Source: an uncultured Pedosphaera sp.
GTDB lineage: Bacteria > Verrucomicrobiota > Verrucomicrobiia > Limisphaerales > Pedosphaeraceae
Assembly: GCA_903918755.1 (NCBI GenBank)
Contig: CAIXFN010000082.1
Location: forward strand, 62,001 to 126,000
DNA: 64,000 nt
Reading direction: 5' to 3'
The stretch's first letter is position 1. Every line of letters starts with the position of its first letter. The notes under the pieces were generated by a model. It ran no database searches. It was not told the DNA's origin and saw only the letters and a list, made by a program, of their open reading frames with translations. Shown here one piece after another: positions 36,974 to 46,882 of the stretch. A program made the position numbers and the translations under genes.

Positions 36974-39954
36974 CTGCCCCAGCGGGTGTCCTTCAAAAAG
37001 GCGAGCAGATCGGCGAGTTCCTGCCGGGTCAATTGTTCGTCCAATCCCTGGGGCATGATGGAAACCATACCTGGGCGCATTTCCTTCACCTCGGCGCGTG
37101 GGATATGCACCAGGGCGTTCGGACCGGTGGCCAGTACGATTTCCGCGGCTGAATCCGATTTCAGCACCCCGGTGTGTTCCTCGCCCTCCCGGGTGGCGAC
37201 GATCACCGGCTCGAAGCTGCGCACGAAGCTCGCGCTCGGATAAACCACCGATTCCAAGAGGTCCCTTTCGCTGCGGGCCTGCCCGATACTGGTCAAATCC
37301 GGTCCCACCTGGCCCCCGAGATAGCCGACCTGGTGGCAGGCCAGACAAGAGGCTTTCGGGCTGTTAAACACCGCCTGTCCGCGGCGCACCTCTCCGTGCA
37401 GTCCCTGTAGCTCAGTCAGGAGGGCCTCCAAATGCGCCGCCTTTTTCGCCACATCCCCATCCAGGCTCGGCAGCCAATCTGCCAATTCCTGCTGCACGCT
37501 GGCTGGATACTTCGCCAGGATGTTCTTCAGATTCCCGGCGGGTACGTTTTTGGCAGCTTGAGCGTTGTGCAGGGCGGCGAGCAGGGCCCTTCCGACCTGT
37601 TCGTTCGTTGATTGTTCAAACGCGCCGAGGAGGCGTGGGAGTTCCAACGGGCTGACCCGGGGAAGGATCGTGGTCAGTTTTTCCAACTCCGCGACATCGA
37701 GTTTGGCGCGACGAACCAACTCCAGAGCCTGACCGCGACGTTCAGCGGGTTCGCCGGCATCCAGGGCCGCCAGCAGCAGGTCAAAAGTGGGTTGATCCAC
37801 CGTCTCGTCCTTGTCCAATCCGGCGAGCAAGGCTTCGAGTCGCAGATCAGTGGTCCTTTGGCCATCCCCGGCGAGGGTGAGCAGGCGCGCTTTCAATTCC
37901 GGGCTGTCGGCTCCCGGACGTTTGGGGTTCGCGTGGATGGCCCGGGCGGCGGCGAGACCGGCGCGCAGCAAGCCTGGTTCGGATTGATTGAGCGGTTGCA
38001 GCACGGCCTTAACCCAGGCGGGAGAATACTCGCGGGCTTCCGCCGTGGCAAAGGTCCGCAGCACCGCCACTTGGTCCGCGAGGGGCAGGGAAGGCAGGCG
38101 TTCGGCGAGTTTGTTTTGGACCGCGGGGGCTGCTGCCAGGATCCGCAATAGTTCCAGTTGGGGCGGAGTAATCGGCTGGTTCGGCCCCGCGGCAGAAAGT
38201 AGTTCGTCCACTAATCCCGCCGCCGCGGGCGCCCAGGCGGGGTGACGGCGTAGGATCCAGATCGCGGCCGACCGCAAATCGGCATCCGGACTGCCCAAAC
38301 TGGGGAGCAATTCCTCCGCGCCGAGGTTACCGCCGTCCATTTGATCCAAGGCGATCAGGGCCGCGCGGCGCTGAGCCGGGTAGTCACTCCGCAAACCGGC
38401 GCGGGTCTCAGCCGGGGCCGCGATCTGGATGAGGGCGTAAATAAGGCTGTGCTGCAAGACCGGATCGTGGGTGGCCGCCGGGGTTGCCTCCAGCAGGACG
38501 GGAACCCCGGAAACAGCGCGCAGCCGGCCCAGGCCTTCGGCGGCCACCCGGGTGAGATGCGCGGCGGAATCGCTGTTGGCGGCCTTCTTGGCGTTCAGAG
38601 TGATAATCTCCCGGAACCAACCGGCGTGGTTCGTGTCCGTCCGCCAGGCGGCTCGTTTCAACACGGTGAGCGGGTCATAGGGCGACATTTCCGGGCTGGC
38701 GGTCAATTGCCGGTAAGCCTGAGTCCATTCCTTGGCCTCCAGCCGTGGTGCGTCCGTGCGGCGGACCCGGTAAATGGCGCCAAAGAGATCGGGTTTGGAA
38801 AGCTGGGCGCTGGGGCAACACAATTTATACCAGCCCCCGGTATCCACTACGAGCAGACTGCCATCGGCATCCTCCAACACATCGGTGGGATGAAAATCCT
38901 GGGAATCGCTGACGAGAAAGTCGCTGTCCGTGCTGGCGAAAGTTGCGCCCGACTTTCGGAGGATATGACGCGTCACTTTCCGCAGATTGAAGGACGTGGC
39001 GAACAAGTTGTCGCGGTAATCCACACCGAGCGCCGTGTTTTGATACCGCATGAGGGCGCATTCCGCCGCAGGTCCCGCCTCAAAGAACGGGTGCATGAGG
39101 TCGGGGCTGGTGCGTTTCACGGCGCCGTCTTCCAGGACATCATTCACCTTGCCGAACACCCCGCCCCAGACCGCGTGGCCGATCCCGTCGCGGAACCCCG
39201 GCTGGGAAAAATCAATGAAGGTGCTGGTGAACAAGGCTTCCCCGTCGCGGGTGAAGGCGATTTCCACGGGATTATCCATGCCCCCCGACATGATGACATC
39301 CAGATCTGAGCCGTCGGGCCGGGCCCGGTAGATGTGCGCGGCGCGATCCTTTAGGACTCGCCCGTTGCCGAGGGGGTGGGTTTGCTCGGAAAACGCCCCT
39401 TTCGTCCAATAAATATAGCCATCAGGACCGAGGTAAGGGCCATGGATGTCGTTGGCGCAGCCTGTCAGCGTGCCCCCTTTGAACCATTCCTCGCGGCGGT
39501 CCGCCATGCCATCGGGCTGCGAAGTGGTGAATTTCCAGATGCTGGGCGGACCCGCGACATAAACTGCGCCGTCGTGCCACAGGCAACCTTGCGGGAACAT
39601 CACTTTTTCGGCAAACACATCGCTCCGATCAAAATGCCCATCCCGGTTGGCGGATGCCAGGCGGAGCACCCGGTGCGTGGGATTGGCGAGTTGCTTTTGT
39701 GGCGCCTCGTTGGAACCGGAGGAGTCGGTGACGTACAACCGGCCCTGATCATCAAAACTGGCACTGACGGGCCGTCGCAGCACATTGGTATCAGCCGCCA
39801 GTTCGACCGTGAAACCATCCGGCACCGTGAAGCGCTGCCCGTTGAGCTGAAACACCGCGGCCGGGGCTTGGACGGTCCCGAAACTGGCAATCGCCAGGGA
39901 CAACACGGCGGGCAGCCAGAGGGCGGGTCGGTTGGGCGCTGGGATTCGTGTCAT
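36967..39954 (-). CDS. PVC-type heme-binding dehydrogenase with HEAT repeats
   Basis: 995 residues from the ATG at 39954, which opens a signal peptide. The N-terminal half is a six-bladed propeller of the membrane-bound PVC dehydrogenase type (DGFTVELAADTNVLRRPVS, DDQGRLYVTD, PDGYIYWTKGAF, FHPTDVLEDADGSLLVVDTGGWY). The middle (about 490-830) is helical HEAT-like repeats. The C-terminal cytochrome domain carries CLACHQVG and GPDLTSIG. This architecture is a PVC superphylum hallmark. It is thought to oxidise a sugar or alcohol in the periplasm, electrons leaving through the heme. The substrate is unknown. Confidence 0.85.
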   Translation of the reverse strand: MTRIPAPNRPALWLPAVLSLAIASFGTVQAPAAVFQLNGQRFTVPDGFTVELAADTNVLRRPVSASFDDQGRLYVTDSSGSNEAPQKQLANPTHRVLRLASANRDGHFDRSDVFAEKVMFPQGCLWHDGAVYVAGPPSIWKFTTSQPDGMADRREEWFKGGTLTGCANDIHGPYLGPDGYIYWTKGAFSEQTHPLGNGRVLKDRAAHIYRARPDGSDLDVIMSGGMDNPVEIAFTRDGEALFTSTFIDFSQPGFRDGIGHAVWGGVFGKVNDVLEDGAVKRTSPDLMHPFFEAGPAAECALMRYQNTALGVDYRDNLFATSFNLRKVTRHILRKSGATFASTDSDFLVSDSQDFHPTDVLEDADGSLLVVDTGGWYKLCCPSAQLSKPDLFGAIYRVRRTDAPRLEAKEWTQAYRQLTASPEMSPYDPLTVLKRAAWRTDTNHAGWFREIITLNAKKAANSDSAAHLTRVAAEGLGRLRAVSGVPVLLEATPAATHDPVLQHSLIYALIQIAAPAETRAGLRSDYPAQRRAALIALDQMDGGNLGAEELLPSLGSPDADLRSAAIWILRRHPAWAPAAAGLVDELLSAAGPNQPITPPQLELLRILAAAPAVQNKLAERLPSLPLADQVAVLRTFATAEAREYSPAWVKAVLQPLNQSEPGLLRAGLAAARAIHANPKRPGADSPELKARLLTLAGDGQRTTDLRLEALLAGLDKDETVDQPTFDLLLAALDAGEPAERRGQALELVRRAKLDVAELEKLTTILPRVSPLELPRLLGAFEQSTNEQVGRALLAALHNAQAAKNVPAGNLKNILAKYPASVQQELADWLPSLDGDVAKKAAHLEALLTELQGLHGEVRRGQAVFNSPKASCLACHQVGYLGGQVGPDLTSIGQARSERDLLESVVYPSASFVRSFEPVIVATREGEEHTGVLKSDSAAEIVLATGPNALVHIPRAEVKEMRPGMVSIMPQGLDEQLTRQELADLLAFLKDTRWGSH

Positions 39955-40152
39955 AAGTGACCCTAAATATGTCAAAGCGTGTTGGGACGGGCAAGGCAGG
40001 AGTGGGGGCCGCAGAGCAACGCGTAATGGCTATTCTTCAGGCGCGAAAAATGCCCTTTTTAGGCGCTCTCAACGGAAACATTGTGGATTCAAGAGCAGTT
40101 CATCCAGCAACTTGTCTGTTTGACTCCACATAATTACTTGCGGCTCACACAT

Positions 40153-40584
40153 TCATCCGGGCAAGTCGGCGAAGTATTGTTTGATATCGTAATTGGCAAT
40201 GGTTCTGGCCAAAGCCACCGGAGACATTCCATACGCATTGGCAAGATTGGGGTCGGCGCCGTGGCGTCGCAACAAGGCGATGACTTCGCCGCGTCCGCGA
40301 GAATTGAAAACGGCTTTCGACAATGGCGTGTTGCCGTAGGAATCCCGCGGATCAACCGGGGCTCCCGCCGCGAGCAGGGCTTCGGTTACGGCGACCGAGT
40401 GCGCCTGGGCGGCGAAGTGAAGGGGGGTCCAGCCATTGTCATCGGGTAGATCAGCCCGAGCGCCAGCGGCCAGGAGGGCTTGAGCCTTTGGCAAATCGCC
40501 ATCACAAGCAGCGTAGTGCAGTTCGGTGCGGCCGAGGCGGTCAATGCCTGGTCTTTCTTTTCGTTTTGGATGTTTGCCGGCCAT
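40153..40584 (-). CDS. Ankyrin repeat protein
   Basis: 143 residues from the ATG at 40584 (the open frame extends upstream but without coding character). It is made of ankyrin repeats: GRTELHYAACDGDLPKAQAL, GWTPLHFAAQAHSVAVTEAL, GNTPLSKAVFNSRGRGEVIA, and a final YGMSPVALARTIANYD. Short stand-alone ankyrin proteins usually mediate protein binding. No partner can be inferred. No signal peptide is seen. Confidence 0.8.
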   Translation of the reverse strand: MAGKHPKRKERPGIDRLGRTELHYAACDGDLPKAQALLAAGARADLPDDNGWTPLHFAAQAHSVAVTEALLAAGAPVDPRDSYGNTPLSKAVFNSRGRGEVIALLRRHGADPNLANAYGMSPVALARTIANYDIKQYFADLPG

Positions 40585-40719
40585 GGGCGGAATCGTTTCT
40601 TTGACCGTTACGATGCGGCGGCCCGGCGACTTGTTCAAATGGAAAATGGAAAGCTTGAAAAGAATCAAAGTCTGGTGCGCGGCAACGCATTCCGTTTGAC
40701 AGGTGAGCGGAGTTGGTAG

Positions 40720-41556
40720 ATGGTCGTGGCTATGCCACCGGGCCACAGCGCAAAATCGTCCGCCACTTTGCTGGCGCGCGTGCCGGTGTACCAGCAGTTG
40801 CATGAGTTGCTGCGGGGCTTGATCGGTCAGGGGGAATACCGGGCCGGGGACAAGTTTCCGGCCGAGCGGGAGATTGCCGAGCGCTTCCAGGTGAGCCGGG
40901 TCACGGCCAATAAATCCATTGCCAGTCTGGTGACGGAAGGGGTGCTGGAATTCCGGCCGGGGGTCGGGACATTTGTCCGGGCGGCGGGCATGGATTATGA
41001 CTTGCGATCGCTCATGAGTTTCACCCGCAAGGCGGAACTGGGTGGCAAGGTGCCCACCACCAAGGTTTTGCGGTGGCAAACGCTTCCGGCGGGGGGCTGC
41101 GCGGCGGTTGTGGGCGAGGCCTTGGCGGTCGGTCCGCCGGTATCTGTCCATTTTGTCGAACGCCTGCGATTGGCCGATGGGGTGCCTTTGATCCTGGAAC
41201 GCCGGCATATCGTCGCAGCGCATTGTCCCCGTTTGATGAAGCGGCAGTTGTCCGGTTCGCTTTACACACTTTTTACCGACCATTACGGATTGAAGCTGAC
41301 GGGCGCCACCCAGGCGTTGCGGGCCACCAATTTGGCCGCGGGCGACGCGGCGCATTTGGGCGTGCCGGTGGGTACCGCGGCCTTGTGGATCCGCGCGACG
41401 GGATTCTGCCAGCACGGTCCGCTCTGGTTCGAGGACACGCTGTACCGCGGCGACCGTTACGAATTTCACAATGTCATCGGCAATGAACAACGGTCCAAGC
41501 CAGCGCGGGGGGTGTGGATGAACGCGCCGGCGATGAGTGGTGTCAGCGTTTCTTGA
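40720..41556 (+). CDS. GntR family transcriptional regulator (HutC/UTRA type)
   Basis: 278 residues. The winged helix-turn-helix spans about 22-90 (VPVYQQLHELLRGLIGQGEYRAGDKFPAEREI, SRVTANKSIASLVTEGVL). The C-terminal ligand-binding UTRA domain spans about 110-265 (ERLRLADGVPLILERRHI, WFEDTLYRGDRYEF). It is the first gene of a same-strand run of four, so it probably senses a sugar intermediate and controls the oxidoreductase, isomerase and aldolase that follow. The next gene starts 13 bases after its stop. Confidence 0.88.
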   Translation: MVVAMPPGHSAKSSATLLARVPVYQQLHELLRGLIGQGEYRAGDKFPAEREIAERFQVSRVTANKSIASLVTEGVLEFRPGVGTFVRAAGMDYDLRSLMSFTRKAELGGKVPTTKVLRWQTLPAGGCAAVVGEALAVGPPVSVHFVERLRLADGVPLILERRHIVAAHCPRLMKRQLSGSLYTLFTDHYGLKLTGATQALRATNLAAGDAAHLGVPVGTAALWIRATGFCQHGPLWFEDTLYRGDRYEFHNVIGNEQRSKPARGVWMNAPAMSGVSVS

Positions 41557-41569
41557 TTACTTATTTATT

Positions 41570-42727
41570 ATGAAAGCCAAAGCCAAAAGTCTCAGTCAAT
41601 TGCGGGCCGGAGTGGTGGGAACCGGCTTTATCGGACGCGTACATATCGAAGCCCTCAAACGGTTGGGGGTTACCGTTCAGGCGGTTTACGGATCGGGCAG
41701 CGCCGGGCGGGTGGCGGAGGAATGGGGGATCCCCGGGGTGTTTGCGCGCGACCAGTGGGAGGCCTTTGTCAACCATCCGGGGATTGACGTGATCCATATC
41801 ACGTCACCGAACCGGCATCATTTTGCCCAGGCGGCGGCGGCCCTGCGCGCCGGCAAGCACGTGGTTTGTGAGAAGCCGTTGGCGATGACCACGGCGGAAA
41901 CGGGCGAGTTGGTCCAGGTGTGCGCGGCGCACAGGCAGCAGGTGTTCGCGGTGAACTACAATGTGCGCTTTTATCCGGCCGTGTTGCAACTTCGGGCGGA
42001 TGTGGCCGCCGGACGGCTGGGGCGGATCATTCACGTCAATGGCAGCTACATGCAGGATTGGTTGGTGAAGCCGACGGATTACAACTGGCGGTTGCTGCCC
42101 GAGGAGGGCGGGGACTTGCGGGCGGTGGGCGATATCGGGACGCATTGGCTGGACGCGGTCACCTTTATCCTGGGAGCCAAGGCGAATTCCGTGTTCGCCA
42201 ACCTGACCACCTGCCATACCACCCGGCAACGGCCCTTGGGTGAAGTGGAGACTTTCCATGATGCCGGGGATATTCCGATGGTGCCCTACGAAGTGAAGAC
42301 GGAGGATTTTGCCAATATTCTGCTCCAATTTGGGAATGGCGCTGCCGGCAATCTCGCGGTTTCTCAGGTGGCCAACGGCCGCAAGAACTGCATCCGGATC
42401 GAGATTTACGGCACTGAACGGAGCGCCTGGTGGGACAGTGAATCGCCCAACACCATCCATTATGGGAGTCGCACGGGCGCGAATGCCGAGGCCCTGCGCG
42501 CCTGCCCGGAATTTATGGATGCGCAAGCATATACCGACTATCCCCCTGGCCATGCGGAGGGTTTTCCGGACACATTCAAGATGCTTTACCGCTCGGTCTA
42601 TTCAGAAATCGCCGGGGCCGGCAACCCCGAGCGGTGGTACGCCGGAGTGGCGGACGGGCATCACGAGTTGGAGTTGTGCGAAGCGATTCAGCGGAGTCAC
42701 CGGACGCGGCAATGGGAGCAGATTTGA
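41570..42727 (+). CDS. Gfo/Idh/MocA family oxidoreductase
   Basis: 385 residues from the ATG at 41570. The Rossmann fingerprint is GVVGTGFIGRVH near the start, followed by the family's EKPLA motif (KHVVCEKPLAMT, about 100-110) and the substrate-side GDIGTHWLD (about 190). It oxidises or reduces a sugar or cyclitol with NAD(P). The start lies just 13 bases past the GntR gene, and the isomerase gene follows after 21 bases, so they are one operon. Substrate not determined. Confidence 0.9.
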   Translation: MKAKAKSLSQLRAGVVGTGFIGRVHIEALKRLGVTVQAVYGSGSAGRVAEEWGIPGVFARDQWEAFVNHPGIDVIHITSPNRHHFAQAAAALRAGKHVVCEKPLAMTTAETGELVQVCAAHRQQVFAVNYNVRFYPAVLQLRADVAAGRLGRIIHVNGSYMQDWLVKPTDYNWRLLPEEGGDLRAVGDIGTHWLDAVTFILGAKANSVFANLTTCHTTRQRPLGEVETFHDAGDIPMVPYEVKTEDFANILLQFGNGAAGNLAVSQVANGRKNCIRIEIYGTERSAWWDSESPNTIHYGSRTGANAEALRACPEFMDAQAYTDYPPGHAEGFPDTFKMLYRSVYSEIAGAGNPERWYAGVADGHHELELCEAIQRSHRTRQWEQI

Positions 42728-42748
42728 ACACCGGAAAGGCATAAGATT

Positions 42749-43663
42749 ATGAAATTGGGATTTGTTTCGGCAATCTTACCCGAACTCAGCCTGGCGGAGG
42801 TTTTCGCCCTGGTCGCGGCGGAAGGCTTTGCGACGGTCGAACTGATGTGCTGGCCGCCCGGCAAGGCGGAACGCCGGTTTGCCGGGGTGACGCATTTGGA
42901 TGTCGGCGGGCTCACCGCGGCGGGGGCGGCGGAGATTCAGGCGCTATGCGCACAGCACCAGGTGGAGATCAGCGCGTTGGGTTACTATCCAAACATTCTC
43001 GATCCGGAGCTGGCCGCCGGGCGGCATTGCGCCGAACATTTGAAACTGGTCATTGCCGCCGCGGCCAAACTGGGTCTGAACACGGTGAACACGTTCGTCG
43101 GCCGGGACTGGACAAAGAGCGTGGAGGATAACTGGCCGCGGTTTCTGGAAGTCTGGCGGCCACTGCTGCAATTCGCGGCCGACCATGGCGTGCGGATTGG
43201 CATCGAAAACTGCCCCATGCGCTATAGCGGGGATGAGTGGCCCGGCGGCAAGAATCTGGCGACCTCGCCGGTAATTTGGCGGCGGATGTTCAATGACATT
43301 CCAGTCGCGAATTTTGGTCTGAATTACGATCCTTCGCATTTTGCCGTCCAATTCATGGATCCCATCTCGCCGTTACGGGAGTTTCGAGAGAAGCTTTTTC
43401 ACATCCACGCGAAGGATATTTCCATTGACCAGGCCAAGCTGAACGAAGTCGGCAGCTTTGCGCATCCCGGCGAATGGCACCAACCGCGGATTCCCGGATT
43501 CGGGGTGATCGACTGGGCCCGCTTTATGGCGGCGCTCACGGCCGTCGGGTACAACGGACCCGTGTGCATAGAGGTCGAGGATGACACTTTTGGTCGCGAT
43601 CTCGCGGGCCGGCAACGGGCGTTGAAGGTCGCCCGCAATGTGCTGCGACCGTACATCGCCTGA
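42749..43663 (+). CDS. Sugar phosphate isomerase/epimerase (xylose isomerase-like TIM barrel)
   Basis: 304 residues of the AP endonuclease 2/IolE-IolI superfamily. Metal-binding residues are visible along the barrel: [15 protein letters not shown] (Glu), [11 protein letters not shown] (Asp/His), HIHAKDI (His, Asp) and [10 protein letters not shown] (Glu) at the last strand. It probably isomerises or dehydrates the product of the neighbouring oxidoreductase. It follows that gene by 21 bases and precedes the DeoC-like aldolase by 63 bases. Confidence 0.85.
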   Translation: MKLGFVSAILPELSLAEVFALVAAEGFATVELMCWPPGKAERRFAGVTHLDVGGLTAAGAAEIQALCAQHQVEISALGYYPNILDPELAAGRHCAEHLKLVIAAAAKLGLNTVNTFVGRDWTKSVEDNWPRFLEVWRPLLQFAADHGVRIGIENCPMRYSGDEWPGGKNLATSPVIWRRMFNDIPVANFGLNYDPSHFAVQFMDPISPLREFREKLFHIHAKDISIDQAKLNEVGSFAHPGEWHQPRIPGFGVIDWARFMAALTAVGYNGPVCIEVEDDTFGRDLAGRQRALKVARNVLRPYIA

Positions 43664-43726
43664 GCCCTTTCGTTTTATCCACAAAAACAACACTGATATT
43701 GCAGGCACAACCTGGCCCGAACTCCC

Positions 43727-44521
43727 ATGAAATACTCCTACGAAGAACTCGCCAAGATGATTGATCATTCCCTCCTGCATCCCACCATGACCGACCAGGA
43801 AATGGAGGAGGGATGCCGGATTGCCTCGAAATACCAGGTGGCGTCGGTGTGCATCAAACCGTACGCGGTCAAGCGGGCGGTGGAACTCCTGCGCGGAACC
43901 GGGGTGCTGGTGGGCTGCGTGATCGGTTTTCCGCACGGCAACAGCGCGATGGAATCCAAGCGGTTTGAAACGCGTTTGGCGTGCACGGACGGGGCCGTGG
44001 AGATTGACATGGTCACCAACCTCGGCAAGGCCTTGAGCGGCGATTGGGATTATGTGGCAGCGGACATTCAAGCCGTTTGTGAGGAAGCCCACGCCCACGG
44101 CGCCAAGGTGAAGGTGATTTTTGAGAATGATTATCTGACCAAAGGCGGGGCGGGACTCAGCAGCGCGGATTTCAAGCGCCGGTTGTGCCAGATTTGTGAG
44201 CGGGCGGGGGCGGATTGGGTGAAGACCTCGACCGGTTACGGATTCGTCAAAGGAGCGGACGGTCAATACAACTATAAAGGAGCCACCGCGGAAGATTTAA
44301 AATTAATGCGCGAATCCTGCTCCGCCAAAGTTCAAGTCAAGGCGGCCGGGGGTGTGCGCGATCTGGATGGCCTGATTGCCGTGCGCGACCTGGGCGCCAC
44401 CCGTTGCGGTGCCACCGCTACTGCGGCCATGCTGGATGAGTATCGGCGCCGGGCGGCGGCGACCGAGCCCGCCGCCAACGGGGCAGCGAAGTCAGCGGGA
44501 CTGGGAACCGGTGGATATTGA
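43727..44521 (+). CDS. deoC: Deoxyribose-phosphate aldolase (DeoC-like)
   Basis: 264 residues, close to the family length. IDHSLLHPT opens the barrel (12-20), EIDMVTNLG is the middle strand, and the Schiff-base Lys lies in DWVKTSTGYG (about 164-173). The second Lys is in VKAAGGVRDLDG (about 205). DeoC enzymes split 2-deoxyribose-5-phosphate to acetaldehyde and glyceraldehyde-3-phosphate. Here the company of a sugar oxidoreductase and an isomerase suggests an aldolase step in catabolism of another sugar. It has an Ala/Gly-rich C-terminal tail of about 25 residues. Confidence 0.9.
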   Translation: MKYSYEELAKMIDHSLLHPTMTDQEMEEGCRIASKYQVASVCIKPYAVKRAVELLRGTGVLVGCVIGFPHGNSAMESKRFETRLACTDGAVEIDMVTNLGKALSGDWDYVAADIQAVCEEAHAHGAKVKVIFENDYLTKGGAGLSSADFKRRLCQICERAGADWVKTSTGYGFVKGADGQYNYKGATAEDLKLMRESCSAKVQVKAAGGVRDLDGLIAVRDLGATRCGATATAAMLDEYRRRAAATEPAANGAAKSAGLGTGGY

Positions 44522-44556
44522 AATAGTACTAGGGGCGGTGTCTGGCTCAATCCGCG

Positions 44557-44584
44557 TTATCGCCGGCGATTTAGCCGGCGATAA
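44557..44584. terminator. Bidirectional terminator between convergent genes
   Basis: TTATCGCCGGC (44557-44567) pairs exactly with GCCGGCGATAA (44574-44584) around a 6-base loop. It lies 35 bases past the deoC stop and overlaps the last codons of the convergent membrane-protein gene. The T/A-rich ends are weak, but the stem is strong. Confidence 0.6.
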
Positions 44585-45233
44585 AGGCATAAACTTCGTT
44601 CTTTGCTTCATTCACCCACCACCCCTCGCACCATTGCTGACCCGGGTGGCTCAGGAAAAAGAACTTCGGCTGCGACATCGTTGCCGGTTGCCACCAACCC
44701 CACGAATCTTTCATCCGCTCCCGGCTGCCCCAAGCAGAATAGTCTGAAGTCTCAGGGGGCGGCTCCGCCGGGACTTCGACCAAGCCCTTTGATTCTATCA
44801 AAGCGGCAATGGCATCCGCTGGGCCGGTGAAATGCACGTAACTGTTAAACAGAACACAACGGCCCTGATGAACCCGCAGTCCTTTCGGCACAGGCGAGGG
44901 GGCCATGAAAATTTGCAGAGCCTGGCGCGTATCCAACCAGGACAAAATGCCGATCGCAACAAACGACAACACCGCCACCTCCAGGAAAAGCGTCCGCCAG
45001 CCAAAATATTTCTGTCTGCGTCGCAACACAATCGCAGTGGCAGTCGTCACAACAGTACAGACAACCACTGCAACAAGCGCGATAGCAAAGGTGGAAATGC
45101 CACTGAATAAATAGCCACCAGAACAAGCCAGCCATGCAAGCCCCGGGACGAGCAGCAGCGCGAGCCCGGCGGATGCTAGCATGACTACAACCAGATGGAT
45201 GGGCCGCGGCTGAACTGGTGTTGTGGTTGGCAT
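44571..45233 (-). CDS. Uncharacterised membrane protein
   Basis: 220 residues from the ATG at 45233. Three hydrophobic segments (about 18-36, 45-68 and 83-100) are followed by a soluble region of about 115 residues containing VLFNSYVHFTGPADAIAALI, a run of Trp (DSWGWW), and a C-terminal WVNEAKNEVYAFIAG. No family was recognised. It is not linked to its neighbours. The soluble domain has a cystatin-like or beta-rich look but nothing firmer can be said. Confidence 0.6.
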   Translation of the reverse strand: MPTTTPVQPRPIHLVVVMLASAGLALLLVPGLAWLACSGGYLFSGISTFAIALVAVVVCTVVTTATAIVLRRRQKYFGWRTLFLEVAVLSFVAIGILSWLDTRQALQIFMAPSPVPKGLRVHQGRCVLFNSYVHFTGPADAIAALIESKGLVEVPAEPPPETSDYSAWGSRERMKDSWGWWQPATMSQPKFFFLSHPGQQWCEGWWVNEAKNEVYAFIAG

Positions 45234-45340
45234 CAAAAGCTCAGGGCTCAACATTTTTGCAAGAGCGAATCCTTCGGATATTCTATCATATCCATCCAGG
45301 GCGCAATTGGTTTATCGGCAATTCTCTCAGGGAAGTTGGA

Positions 45341-46750
45341 TTACGGGGACACTTGGGGCGCGGCACCAGCATACGAGCGCACAGCCAGAAGCAGGTCGCC
45401 CAGGTGTTCGCCTTGCAGTTCCAGAACATGGCGGCCGGGGAGGAGGCCTTGGGCCACCGTCAATGATGCTTCCCGACCAGCGAAGACCGTCGGCGCCGTG
45501 GCCACATCCGCGCCGTGCAAAATGGACTTGAAGGTGGCAGTGTGCCCAGTGGGCAGGGGATGCTTGAACACGGCAACGCAATAGGCCAGGTTCCAATCGT
45601 CGGGCTCAATGATGACCCGACCGGAACGGGAAACAAAGCGATTGGTGCTCGTGCCGGTTCCGTCCTCGCCCGTCAAACTGCCCCGCACGGAGAAGGTGTA
45701 AACCTTGCCATCCGCCGATACCTCGCCCATTTTGAGGAACCATTCCTCGCTTTGCAATCGGGCCTGCGAACCGACCCGCAGGAGCACCGGCCAGTCGGTA
45801 TTTGGAAACGGCGATACGCGTGAGAAGCCATAAAGGAGCGAAAAATCGGACGGTTTCTGCCCATCGATCCGGACATTGACCTGACCGATGGCATTGGACC
45901 GGAACAGCAGGTCCACGCGTGTGCCGGTGAATTCGACCCGCGTTGAATTGGACCCGGTCGGGACAGTGACGGGTTGGGTGTGCACCCGTTCGTCGTTCAT
46001 GGGGTCGTAGCCGGTCGCCGGGGGCAGGGGAGCGAGATAACCCTTGAGCAATTCGGCCATCAGCCATTCCCCCTGGGCATTCAAATGGACGCCGTCCCGC
46101 AGCAAATCCGCCGCCTTCAGGTGGTTCGTCTGGATATAAGGCTTCCACAGTTCATGAATGTCCGCCCGGCACGCGCCATATTTGGCGGCTGTGTCGGGGA
46201 GGAACACGTGATTCATCCAGGGGTCCCATTGCTTGGTGGAAAGCCGGGTGCGGTCCGTCTCTTCCGTCAGGCTCTCATCCCGGGTCAGGTGATCCGTCTG
46301 CAACAAAATGTCGGCACTGGTCCGTTCGCGGACGCGGCGGATAATGTTTTCATATTCGAGGTGGGAACCGTAAACGTGGAAAATCAGGAGGTCCGGCTGA
46401 AACGGGTAGAGGTCCGCCTCCGCCGTCTTGACCAGCAATTGGGAGGCATGCCCACCAATGGCCCGGATTTCCATGATCAGGTCGGCGTTGGGATAGGTGG
46501 CGCGGAGGAAGCGGGCCACCTCAAGCCACCAGGCTTGTTGGGTGATGGATTGCCCGTAAAACAGGACCCGGACCGTGTGCCGATGCTCGGGGGTACTGGT
46601 AGCCAAGAGCGTCAGTGATCGCCGCAAGTGCGCTCGCTGCGCCGGGTCCGGTTGCCAGACGGGAATTGGCGGGTAGTGGTTCGCCCCGGTTTGGGCGAAG
46701 ACGGCGAACGTGATGAAGAAGGAAAAGAGTAGAAGAAGAATTCGGTTCAT
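45341..46750 (-). CDS. SGNH/GDSL hydrolase, secreted
   Basis: 469 residues with a signal peptide (MNRILLLLFSFFITFAVFAQ). The SGNH block I is FYGQSITQQ (about 64-72) with Ser as nucleophile. Block II/III positions are EIRAIGGHAS and HVYGSHLE. The catalytic Asp/His pair is in RDGVHLNAQG (about 219-228). The C-terminal 200 residues are beta-rich, with VRIDGQKPSDFSLLYGFS. It is predicted to be an esterase or deacetylase acting on carbohydrate. It lies downstream of the large secreted protein, same strand, 132 bases apart. Confidence 0.78.
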   Translation of the reverse strand: MNRILLLLFSFFITFAVFAQTGANHYPPIPVWQPDPAQRAHLRRSLTLLATSTPEHRHTVRVLFYGQSITQQAWWLEVARFLRATYPNADLIMEIRAIGGHASQLLVKTAEADLYPFQPDLLIFHVYGSHLEYENIIRRVRERTSADILLQTDHLTRDESLTEETDRTRLSTKQWDPWMNHVFLPDTAAKYGACRADIHELWKPYIQTNHLKAADLLRDGVHLNAQGEWLMAELLKGYLAPLPPATGYDPMNDERVHTQPVTVPTGSNSTRVEFTGTRVDLLFRSNAIGQVNVRIDGQKPSDFSLLYGFSRVSPFPNTDWPVLLRVGSQARLQSEEWFLKMGEVSADGKVYTFSVRGSLTGEDGTGTSTNRFVSRSGRVIIEPDDWNLAYCVAVFKHPLPTGHTATFKSILHGADVATAPTVFAGREASLTVAQGLLPGRHVLELQGEHLGDLLLAVRSYAGAAPQVSP

Positions 46751-46815
46751 GTTCGGCAGCTATTTTGCGTCAGACTATGGCGGCGTTGGGGCATCGGAAA
46801 GCACCATCTGGACAA

Positions 46816-46878
46816 GGGAATGGCGGAACCCCTTGGCTCCGCCATTCCCGCACCACACCACCTGACCCCAGTCAGGTG
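46816..46878 (-). terminator. Two tandem hairpins after the large secreted protein gene
   Basis: CACCTGAC (46859-46866) pairs with GTCAGGTG (46871-46878) around CCCA, 5 bases past the stop at 46883. Further on, GGGAATGGCGGA (46816-46827) pairs perfectly with TCCGCCATTCCC (46838-46849). Neither has a long T-run; together they should block transcription or protect the 3' end. Confidence 0.55.
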
Positions 46879-46882
46879 AAAC

